From NCBI RefSeq assembly GCF_018812025.1, contig NC_063062.1, forward strand, positions 4,622,013 to 4,686,012: 64,000 nucleotides of DNA, in the 5' to 3' direction. Each line of letters begins with the position of its first letter. Positions within the stretch are counted from its first letter, which is position 1. The DNA is from Megalobrama amblycephala (Eukaryota; Chordata; Actinopteri; Cypriniformes; Xenocyprididae). The position numbers and the translations under genes were made by a program. Below are positions 49,701 to 61,700 of this stretch, piece after piece. The notes beneath the pieces were generated by a model that had not been told where the DNA came from, did not search any database, and saw nothing but the letters and a program-made list of their open reading frames with translations.

Positions 49701-52700
49701 GACTTACATACTTTGGATGTCATATCTTTGTTTTTTTGGTATTATTAAGGACTTGGGACAAAAAAAAAAAAAAAAAAAAAATCACGTCAGCTTTAATTCA
49801 GTTATTTTTAATAGTTTTAGCATTAGTTAACAATGACAACACTGTTATGTGTTCCTGGAGCACAACTGGTATTATATGGTTTGATTCCCAAGAATCACAA
49901 ATATTGGCATAATGTAAACTCTGAAGTTGCTTTGGATAAAAACATCTGCAATAAATGTGAAAGTAAATTGAGGAGGATATATGCAAAGACTTGTTATGAG
50001 CATTTCTGACCACGAGAGGGAACCAGAAGCTGCTGTCGATTCCAACAAGCTGGTGCATCAGCCAATGGAAATGCATTGATGGCTTTGATTATGATGGCAA
50101 CTTTCTCTGTTACATAAAGATTTAGAACTGGACAAGGACCGCAGCTTCTATCACATGTTGTGCATTAAGACTGAGTACAACAGTGTGTTTTTTATAATTG
50201 GGGCCCTGAGGCTGTAAAGGCCTTAACTTTGGTACTTTAAGTCCCTTTAAACAAAACAGGCAGAATAATTCAAGGGCTTTAAGAGAAGAGAAAACACAGC
50301 CAGTTATGAGGGTTTTCCCATTAGTGGGCAATGTTATGGATCTGTTTTGCTGTTCAACATAATACTGCAACATAAAAAAGAAAAGACAAAAGGGAAAATG
50401 AGATGTGTTTACGTGATGTAACTAATTCTTGGATTACCAAAAACAATTGCTTAATCTGATACTGATTTGACTTCTCCCTTTGATTTTAAGTACGGTGCAC
50501 TATTCCCCTTTGTGGTCTATTATACAAAAAGTACCCTAAAAAGTAAGACAAATATTGGTTTAAAAAATAAGAGCCAAAGTCATCTAAAGAGAAAAATACA
50601 TAAAAAAAAAAAAAAAAAAGTTACAAAAGGAAGGGATGTTGGATAATAAACTCCATGACACAGGTGAAGAAGAACAAAGCTACACCATGAATCATCTAAA
50701 TATTTTTGTTTTTCAGGGCAGCTTTATATTAGTATTAACCCTCGCAGAACTTCATACTGAACACCTGAACAAACAAATGGCCAGAAAGATAAAATCAAAG
50801 ACGAGAACAGAAAGAGAAGTTTGGGCAAAGAGCAAGGCAGAGAAACAGAAAATGTGTAGTACAAATGACCTGAACGACGGCCAGAGGCACGTAAAGCAGA
50901 GGTCCCAAAAGCACAATTTTTATTCATCCATCTCAGCTGCTCTCCAATGAAAATGATCTTTCCTCTAATTATAATATTATTGTAATCCAGCACGCAGGAC
51001 AACGCCTTCCCTCACCAGCAGGACGGCAACAACACATTCCAATAAAATCTTTTAAAGGGAAACTCCCACACATCACTGAACAGAGTTTAGCACTGTGAAC
51101 CTACAGCTGAAGGCTGAGTTACACTATAATCCATGAAAGTTCTTGGACCATCAAAATCATACAGTATACTTTCTTCACAGCATTATATAAAATTGCTAAG
51201 CTAATCCATAATTGCTTCATTGTTTTTCGCCAAAGCTTAATTTAAAGGGTTAGTTCACCTAAAAATGAAATTTCTGTCTTAATTACTCACCCTCATGTCG
51301 TTCCACACCCGCAAGACCTTCGTTCATCTTCAGAACACAAATTAAGATATTTTTGTATATGCTTATGTCCGAACGCCAACTCAGTATTGGCCGAAGCTGA
51401 ACACGTGAGCAGCATGACGCATGCATGTGATGCTGATACAGGATCCGGCCAATAATGAGCAGGCATTCGGACGTAAACTAGGAAGCCTGTAGTTCACTAT
51501 GTATGACAACAGTTCAAATTGTTGAATAAAGTCATTATTTTTGTTTCGTTTTTGAGCACAAAAAGTATTCTCGTCGCTTTATAACATTAAGGTTGAACCA
51601 CTATAGTCATGTTGACTATTTTAATGATGTTTTTAACTACCTTTCTGGACCTCAAAAGGTGCACTGACGTTGCTGCCTATGTGTGGATCAGATACACTTG
51701 TATTTCATCAAAAATATCTTAATTTGTGTTCCGAAGATGAACGAAAGTCTTACGGGTTTGAAACGACATGAGGGTGAGTGATTAATGAAAGAAATTTCAC
51801 TTTTGGGTGAACTAACACTTTAAGCTTAAAGTTAAAATCATTTAAGGGTATTATTATTTTTAATGAGGTGCAGTGTTGGGGAAAGGTACTTTTAAAGTAA
51901 TGTATTACAATATTGCATTACTCCCTAAAAATTAACTAATTACCTTGTTACTTTTTTATGGAAAGTAATGTTCTGTTACTTTTGCATTACTTTTTCTCAC
52001 CAGGACTGTGCTTGCTTGTTTGTTTTTTAATAACAAAAAAACTAAAGTTCTAATTTTGGCAAATGTAAATGCAAAGGCCCTTTCACACCAAAAGTGAAAT
52101 GATACAAAAGAAGAAAGAAACACTCTTACTTAAGCAATAAAAACATAAAAAAATTAAACAAATGTGATGTTTAAAGTCATTTTTGCTTATAGTTTTGGTT
52201 GAACTGGATCATCGAAAGTCAGCAGCAAAGACGTTGGTTAATAAAGTGAGATTAAATACATAAAGTATATTTGTGTAATTTAAAATATTGAATTATTGCA
52301 GGTTTGCAATTCATAATTTTTATTCATTTTGAGGAATACTGAATATGTTTTTGTGCAAGTGAGATGAGTAAATGCTCACATTTAGTCAATAACTACAATA
52401 ACCATCATGTTCACACACAACGCCTCTGTAATCACTTCCGATTTTTTCAACATGGGGACAGGAGAGCTGACAGTCAAAACATGGGAAAACAAAGTAACTA
52501 ACATTATTTGAAAAAGTAACTAAGATATTTTGTTGTCAATTAGTAATGTTTTACATTACTAGTTACTTGAAAAAGTAATCTGATTACATAACTCATGTTG
52601 CTTATGTATATATATGCACAGAAGCTTCCACATACTGTATGCCATTCATTTCAATTTTGAAATCAAAGGATTACAGCTTCTGCTCATTGTCATTCTGAGT

Positions 52701-55700
52701 GTAAATGATATGGTACGCTTTCAAACCCAAACCCCAGGCGCAATTCAGAAAGAATCTTAAAACAATAAGGAATTGTTGCAGTACGTAAATGGATAGTTTG
52801 ACACGCATCACAGTTTCCACTGGAATTTGACACAGTCATCGGTGCAAGAGTGCACCAATATCCATATTATAGTGACACTTGATTGGAGGTGAGTTAGGAG
52901 TCAAAAAGAAAAGAAACAGTGCAGTGGAACTGAAATCATTCTCAGACTTCAAAAGCAAGACGAGAAGGCAAATGAATCTTGCAGATGTTGCACTCCGCTC
53001 ATGCACCATTCAGAACAGACAGGGTCAGTGCTTTAACCCAACTGGCAACGTAGAGACTCTCTTAAGATTCAGATCACTCCTTGTGTGCAAATGCACTGAT
53101 TTGAGATGAAGACCATAGGCAAAGGAAATAAAATTAAATTTCAGTCAAAGATGTGATAGGAAAGGGCTCGTGCATCAGCCCGTGAGCGTGGCTTTGTTGC
53201 GTGTCACATCACAGAATGCACAACAATTAAGTCTACTAATGAGCTTTGCAGGAGTCATTACATTTGTTTACTATATGAGAGGAGATAAGGTACAATACCA
53301 AGAAAATGAAGCTCATAAACATAATCATTGCATTCCCTTTCTCATGACTGGGCTCCAGTGGATCTGGCAGGAGGAATATGGGGCATGCTAAAAAGGGAAC
53401 CTGGGATAATGTTTAAGGTACTGGATGCCAATAAGCAGGACACATTCCCCTGGCATGGCAACCATTTAACTGTCAGGAGGCATTTCATGCAGCCTGTGTG
53501 ATAATCCATATTACAAGGCAGGAAGACAGGAGTGTGTGAACCTTCTATTGGCTGTCACTTGGTAAATTAGCTGGTGTGAAAACGGAAACCATTAGATAAT
53601 TATTCTTAGTGAAGCTGGTTTGAAAAGCCTATTTGAATGAGCTACATGACAATCGCTGAATGTTTCTATTCACCGCTGTCATCACTGCGTTTGAAAATAC
53701 CAAGGGTCAAAGTTAGCATAGCACCATTAGCCCCGGCTAGTAAATGCAATAACTTAACTATGAATGAATTAGTGGTTTGAATGAATCTATCGAGTCAATT
53801 ATTCAACTGCTCACTCATGAAGAGAGTCACTTATTTTATCCCTGAATGAATCAGTAGTTTGAACAAATTGGCAGAGTCAGTGATTCAATGGTTTTTACAA
53901 AAATAGAGTCACTAATTAATCAGCGGTTTGAACAAATTGGTTGATTCAGTGATTCAATGACTCACTCAAAAAAGAGAGTCACCTGATTAATTAAGTGTTG
54001 TGAACAAATTGTTTCAGTGAATGATTTAATGACTTGCTAATAAAGACAAGTACTTGTTTCATTCATGAACGAATCAGTGGTTTGAATGAATCTACTGAGT
54101 CAATGATTCAACAGCTCACTCATGTGAGAGTCACTTGTTTTATCCCTGAATAAATCAGTAGTTTGAGCAAATTGGTTGAGTCAATGATTCAATGTTTTCT
54201 ACATAAATAGAGTCACTAATTAATCAGTGGTTTGAACAAACTGGTTGAGTCAATGATTCAATGGTTTTTACAAAAATAGGGTCACTAATTAATCAGCGGT
54301 TTGAACAAATTGGTTGATTCAGTGATTCAATGACTCACTCAAAAAAGAGAGTCACCTGATTAATTAAGTGTTGTGAACAAATTGTTTTAGTGAATGATTT
54401 AATGACTTGCTAATAAAGAAAAGTACTTGTTTCATTCATGAATAAATCAGTGGTTTTAATGAATCTACTGAGTCAATGATTCAACAGCTCACTCACGTGA
54501 GAGTCACTTGTTTTATCCCTGAATAAATCAGTAGTTTGAGCAAATTGGTTGAGTCAATGATTCAATGTTTTTTACATAAATAGAGTCACTAATTAATCAG
54601 TGGTTTGAACAAACTGGTTGAGTCAATGATTCAATGACTTTCTCATAAAGAGATTGTTATCAATGCTTAGTCTGTCTGAAACAAACAAACAGACAAGTAG
54701 AGTGATACAAACAGTGAAAACACCCGTTGCTGTTGGACTAATATATATTATATAAATTATATTAGCTCTTTTCCCTCTTTATTCTCTAGTGAAGAGTTTA
54801 GGACTGTGCACAAATGATACCATCGGCCAATTAGTCACATAGCATTTATGGCTCTGGTGATTGGCTCAATAATAACTGGAAGCACCCATAGGATAGCTTT
54901 CTACAGGTATTATATTCCTCTGTGGAAAGAACAGTGAGGAATGAGTGTTTTGTGTGTGTGTGCAATGCGCATTTTCAGCTGCCCCTCAACTCGACAGATG
55001 AATGCTAATATTTGCTGAGCGGTGATAAGAATTAGAGGCGGACCAAGTAAAGCGAGAGCTCTGCATTGAGGAATGTGTCTTTGAAACACAAACCTCCTAA
55101 TCTCTCTGAAAGGCAGTGGACCTCTCTCACCTCAGTGTGACAAATGAAGCGATCACACGGCCATTTGAGCACACACACACACACACTATGTCCTATATAT
55201 GTGCACTAATATTAACATGCACAAACATACTGCCATGTATTCCTTTACACTTCATTGGGGGGTGTATAAATGTTGTGTGTGTACATGTATGTAGTTGGAT
55301 TATTGCTGTAGGGAAAATGGCCCACATCCAACTCCCTTCGACATTGTGTTTACACCAAAGTGTCCCTCACCTTACACACGCGAGCGATGCGTGACACAAT
55401 GGTGTTGTCAAAGAAATCGAACTCCTTTCCCGCTTCACTGAAGAAGAAGTAAATCTTATCATCATCGCCGACTGTGTTGCCTTTGGGCAAACTCTCCTGA
55501 ATGTAGGCTGAGCCCACAAAAGCAGGGTCTGTGGGAGAAATAAAAACAAGTGTCAATCTACACCATAGACAGTACGCCGAGATGGCAGCGTTTGTAAGTA
55601 ATGTGGACTTTATGTCACAAATATAGCCACTGGTCCACCTGAAACCCTTTTTACATGACAATCTTTACCAATAGAAGATCTTTTGTTACACAATTAAAGT

Positions 55701-58700
55701 GCTCAGGATCGATTTTGCAAATGCGTCTTTCATCAACTTTGCCACTTATGGCAAATTATTAAGCGATTATTCAGTACTCTTTAGTAAAGTGAGAAGGGGT
55801 TGACTGTGTAAACTGACACTAAATTGATTTGTTTTGTTCTCTGTAGTCTTGCTTTATATGAATAACTCTCTGCTGTGCCAAAACGGCCTCTTAATGGTAA
55901 CATCAGGGGGACTGAGTCCCTAAAGAAAACAGAATGGGGGGATTGTGCCATTTATAGAACCATTTACTTGCATGCTGTTTGCGTTATTGGAGCGCCTGAG
56001 TCACTTAAAGAGATAGTTTACCCAAAAATGAAAATTCTGTCATCAATATTCAATATTAGATGAAAAACTTCAACATAAAAACTTAGAATGAAAATTAGAA
56101 GCATTGCATTCTAACTGAAATAAATAAGTTCAAGTACTAATATTACTAAAACAAAAATTAGTTAAAATAGTCATAGTTGATGAAATACTTAAAAAAATTG
56201 ACAACTGAATATATAAAAATAAAAGCTAATTCAGTATATAAATAATACTAAATAGCATGGACTGTCAATGGAGGGACAGAAAGCTCTCAGATTTCATAAA
56301 AAAATATCTTCATTTGTGTTTCGAAGTTTTTAGCACGACATGAGTAAATAATGACAATTTTCATTTTTGGATGAACTATCCCTTTTAATGTACCTGGTAA
56401 AAAGCACTGTATCAAGTGTATTTTGTATCACTTTTCACAATAAATATTGTTCTTAATCAGTTTTACTGTGAATATAAATGACAAATGTGAGGAAAAAATT
56501 CCTTAAGCATTAGCGTCTAGTTAAACTGAATTGCAGGAGGTTAGTGATTAATACGCTGGTTTTTATGCTCAAATACTGTGCACAACTGTTAGTGAATCTG
56601 CTCTATTAAAAGCAGGTCTGTGGTGGATGTGGCTCTTACCTTGAAGCCAGTTCAGTGAGTTTTCAGTCTTTAAGGCTGTGCCCTGGCCAAGGCTTTTGTA
56701 AATGATAGGTTCGTTCCCTTGGAAGTTACTGACCGTGCCAGCATACAGCTCTCCATCTGTAAAACCATTATTCAAACCAACAGACATTAATAAAGCAAAT
56801 CGGGATATGGTGTCATATACATACTGTGCATTTTGTAGCACATATATGTAACCCCTCTGGATTTTTGTAACTACTTGTACTTTGTATGCGTAGATTGCAC
56901 ATGTGCATTTAATAAATTCATGTGCATAAACAGAACAGACCGGAACACATGCAAGCTACAGCGACAATATTTGCTGACAATATTTGTGACAATATTTCGA
57001 GAGATTGTGCGAAGGGGTTAGAAAGTACCCTCATTTGTACAACTCCAGCATGAAATACAAATATATTTACATGGGTTGTAACTCGTGCCGAGAGATTGCT
57101 CAAAACAAGCAAGGCTGTGCATTCAAGGCTGTGCAAAAAAACGGTTAAGTCGCTAGTGCACCTTTTGAGGCCAGGGGAGTTAGGTTTACCAGCACAGCTC
57201 CCACTATCTGACCTCTGTTACATATTGTATCGGCATGAGCTATAAAAAATCTAATAAAAAATTTACTTAGACCATAATATGTATGCACATACAATGAGCA
57301 CATTTAGCACACAGCATTGTTTTTGGATATTCCTTCGCAAAATACATGTCATAAAAGCTGTTTTTTGTTTTGTATCTTTAGGTTCGGTGTTAAAAATGAA
57401 GTCCTAAGTGAACCAGGACTAAATGCATCATTTTCTTTTTTGTTCCAGACCAAAAGATTCAAGAGAACTGAACTACAAGTGTGAACACACCCTAACTGAA
57501 GTTTTATACAGTGATGCCAACATACTGAACGTTACACCACTTTTTGTAGCACGTACCAGCCATGATGGCCGTGGACTTGTATTCAGGGTTGAAAGGGCAC
57601 CGGCTTCGACCATCTTCGGTGACTATTTCGCCCACTTCACTGCGCACCAGGGAAAAATCAGACGTGTTCTGGAGGGAAGAAGACACAGGGACATTCTCGT
57701 AAAGACAGCAAGCACTGTCTCTTGTATCGACTCTCCTGAACGCTTACTGCCTGTGTAGATCTAAACAAGGACCTTATTTTGCTGAACAGAACGTCATGTT
57801 ATTGCGATAAGTCTGGGGAGATAGTAAGGACAGAGTGAACACACGCAAGGGATGATGTGTGTACTATCGACTGTGTGTGGGCCAAGGATACTGATAAAAA
57901 GGATGTTTGGAGGGAGTTGCGGCCTGATGCACTCTGATTCTTTCTCGTATGTGTCTTTATAGGGGCATAAATCTGCAAACCATTTCAGGGGACAGCTGTC
58001 ACAGAATCAGCTTGTCTACGCAAAGAACACTATCCTTAAGCTTCGATCTTAGCGGTCTGTGTCGACCCCTCAAGTGCACAGACCAATCCAGGAATAGTCT
58101 CCAGAGTGAGGGGTCTAAGTAAAGTGCAGGGCAATAATAATTTCTCATCCGAACGGCATTTACCCTCGGGGAAAGCGGAAGAGTGTATTTCTGAGGACAT
58201 TTTGATTGACTGAGTAAATTACATGGATAATTAATTCCTCCCCTGCAGCCTGTTAAAAGCATGGATGGAGGTGGTGAAATCCTGCAGCAGAACAGAACAA
58301 AATGAAACGCAGTACTTACGATGTATGCGCAGATAGGGCTGAAAGCATACGTTCCGCACACGTACAGGTGAGTGCTGTTCACGCGCAGTAAAATCTTGAT
58401 GTAATTGAAGCAGTCAGTCTGGAATGAGAAAGAGAAAACAAAAGGAAATACATTAGAGAGGGAGAGACAGACAGACAATGATTTAAGACATGGACGCGAC
58501 AGTTACTGAAGTGCTGGGCATTGATGCACCTGTTAGATCATTTAAATACCTAAAATTTTTGATACCAAGGAGCCCAAAATATGACAATCCCTTTGCAAGG
58601 GACCCTCTTCTTAAAATAAAAGGCAGCTATATATTGCAATGAATAGACTTATTTGTACTGTTTGTGGAAAAATAGTATTACTTTATAATGTAGTAAATTT

Positions 58701-61700
58701 AAAAAAACACACAGGCAAGGAACCACTATCCAGAAAGATATAACACAAATACAAATTGTTCTTTAAAACCTTCTGGTGCTCTTTGATCATTTTTGAATGA
58801 AAATGTTTACCTTTTTTTTTTTTTTTTTCATCGGAATGGTACAAAACTTAGTAAAGGTTTTGGCACTTGCTATGTGAACACACACACACACAAATCATGG
58901 GCATGATTCAAAAAGGTTAAATGGTCCTGAAAAAAATAGTCACACTTTTGCTCCTCACGGTCAAAAATGGCCGCATTGGAAATGAATAGGAGACAAATTT
59001 AATTTAGTGAAAACTTTTGGTACTGCGTCCAAACAAAATCTTACTGAAAGCTCATTTTTTGAGATATCAAGCTCAAATTTGGAATACAACTTGTTTAGAT
59101 TTATGGCTTTGATTTTCTTGCAGTTTTAGAGTAAAACGTGTCTTTGAAAATATATATTTCACATAAAAATTGAAAATAGTATTTTTGTGCATTTTTCATA
59201 ACAATAAGTGTACAATTCTGTAACATTTTTTAAGTTAACTTTTTAAACTTTTTTTTCACTTCAGCAATAATTTGCCAAATGTCGTCTTTGAAAAGGGATC
59301 AAAATTAAGTCCAAAGTATTCAAAATTTATGACAGTTGGAAATTTCATTTTCAGGTCTACGCTCAAAAAGTGAATAAATGTATTACAACTACAGCGTTAA
59401 TATAATTTAGTACCATAAAATCCCCTAAAAATACATTATATTAAATAAAAAACATTATCAAACTAAAATATAGTACATTCATTTTATTGAAATAAAAAAA
59501 ATCTGTCATTTTTGATCGACATGAGAACACCAGAGGGCTCAAATTTGAAGGTTGCAACATTTGCAACAATCTTTTTTATATGCAGATTTGATTTTATTTA
59601 TTTCTTACTTGTAAAAACTTAACTATTAAAAATAATCACAATTAATATCATGATTTCTGATAAGTTTTTAGAAAACAGAATGGCAGTAAACAATTATTAT
59701 ATTATATTTTAATAATAATTATTAATTATGTTAATACAATATTGACTTTTTATATTTGTAATACTTTTTTTTTCACTGAAATTTTCCACTGTTTCTTTTC
59801 TTTGTTTCTTTTTAAATAAAGTTTGGAGGGTAGACAGATGATGACAGAATTTTTTGTTTAAATCAAATGATTTCAGGAAGCTGTTATTCAATTGAACTGA
59901 TCAAATTTAGATGTACTGTATATGTATGATTTCTGTCCCAGTGTTTAATGGGTTAGTTCACCCAAAAATGAAAATTCTTTTATCATTTACTCACCCTCAT
60001 GTCATTCCAAACCTTTAAGACTTTCTTTCTTTCTTTTGTAAAAAATAAAAGAAGATATTTTGATAAATGTCTGTGTTTTTTTGTCCATACAATAGAAGTC
60101 AATAGGTTCCAATGCTGTTTGATTCCCAACATTCTTCAAAATATCTGCTGTTGTGTCCCAAAAACATTAAACAGGTTTGGAATGGCATGAGGGTGTGTAA
60201 TTGATGACCGAATTTTCATTTTTGGGTGAACTAACCATTTAAGACAATTTATTTTTCACTTATGATAGTCATCCAAAGTAGTTTTCAAAGATAAAAAAAA
60301 AATTCACAAACAGTTTGAACGTTATATAAATGTACATGTAAGCACCAGGCTGTGTGCGCAAGCGTTGCTTGGCTGGGCCTCAGAATTTGTTTTCACATCA
60401 CTAGGTTTGATCTAAATCCTCTGTAATAGTCTGGGAGAGGTTTCTGGCAGCTGCGTGTCATCGGTCTCAAGAAACAGCAGTTATTACTGTGTCTTCATCA
60501 GGGTCCCAACATCCATCCAAACCTGGCTCCCAAGACAAATCAATCTGGCAGCAAATTAGGCATGCGGATTATTAATCTAATAACAGCCCTTATGCAGTGT
60601 CAAGCTTTCAGGGAAATTACAGTGTGGACGTGTCAAGGCAATAACGGGTCCTACAAACAGAAAGTGGTGGGACGGACAATTTTGCCCAATCCTATTGCAC
60701 ATATCTACATTAGAGGCCTACGTCTTCCTTGAGTTATATGAACCCACATGAAACGCCAAATATACAGACATCTCTCCACTTGGTTTGATGAATATCTCAT
60801 TCACTTACCTGTAAGTCTTTCCCTTTGAAACTGCACTCGTCTCTCTTTCTCTGAGGTGTGCTCCATGTTAACTGAAAAAGTGAAAAATGACTGAGATGAG
60901 CATTTACACTAACATCATGCATTAACAAGCACATTTACATTGAGTGAGCCTACAGTGAGTCACCTTGGCTGTAACGTAATGCAGTCTAGCCTTTCTGTTA
61001 TGTTCAAAATGAATCATGGAACACAAAATATTTGCAGTGAACTGTGAAGGTCTATTTATGACTTAAAAAGTTAATTTGTTGCAAAGTATAATGCCAAAAT
61101 ACAATAGGGGGAAGTGGGACAAGTGGTAAAGTAGGACACTTGCATCGAATGAAAACTAAAGCTTCAAAAAGGACACAAAAACCCAATAAAAGTAAAAGTG
61201 ATCCTTATGACTTTTGCACTACATTTCAAGTCTTCTGAAATCAGTGGTTCCAAACCTGTATGAGTTTCTTTCTTCTGTTGAACACAAAAGAAGATATTTT
61301 AAAGAATGTGGGTAGACAGACAGCACCCATTGACTTCCATAGTAGGAGAAAATAATACTATGGAAGTCAATGGGTGTCGTCAACTGTCTGGTTACCAACA
61401 TTCTTCAAAATATCCTCTTTTGTGTTCAACAGAAGAAAGAAACTCATACAGGTTTGGAACCACTTGAGGGTGAGTAAATGATGACAAAAATTAATTCAAG
61501 TAATTGATAATCATTGAAAAAACAGTATGACATTGACGTAGCCATTTGGATATATTTTATTTTTTTTAAAATACAAATGACAAATTATCAGAAAGTGACC
61601 CACCTGTGTTCACTGTTGTGTGTGTGCTTAGATCCAACATTAATGATATTCTACTCTCATTTGGACCTTAACCCTTATAGGGTCTTTGGGGTCTGCACAG

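Noticed and set aside
52879..53391. Two short plus-strand frames in a sema4b intron
   Set aside because: No splice context, no known motif, and lengths expected by chance.
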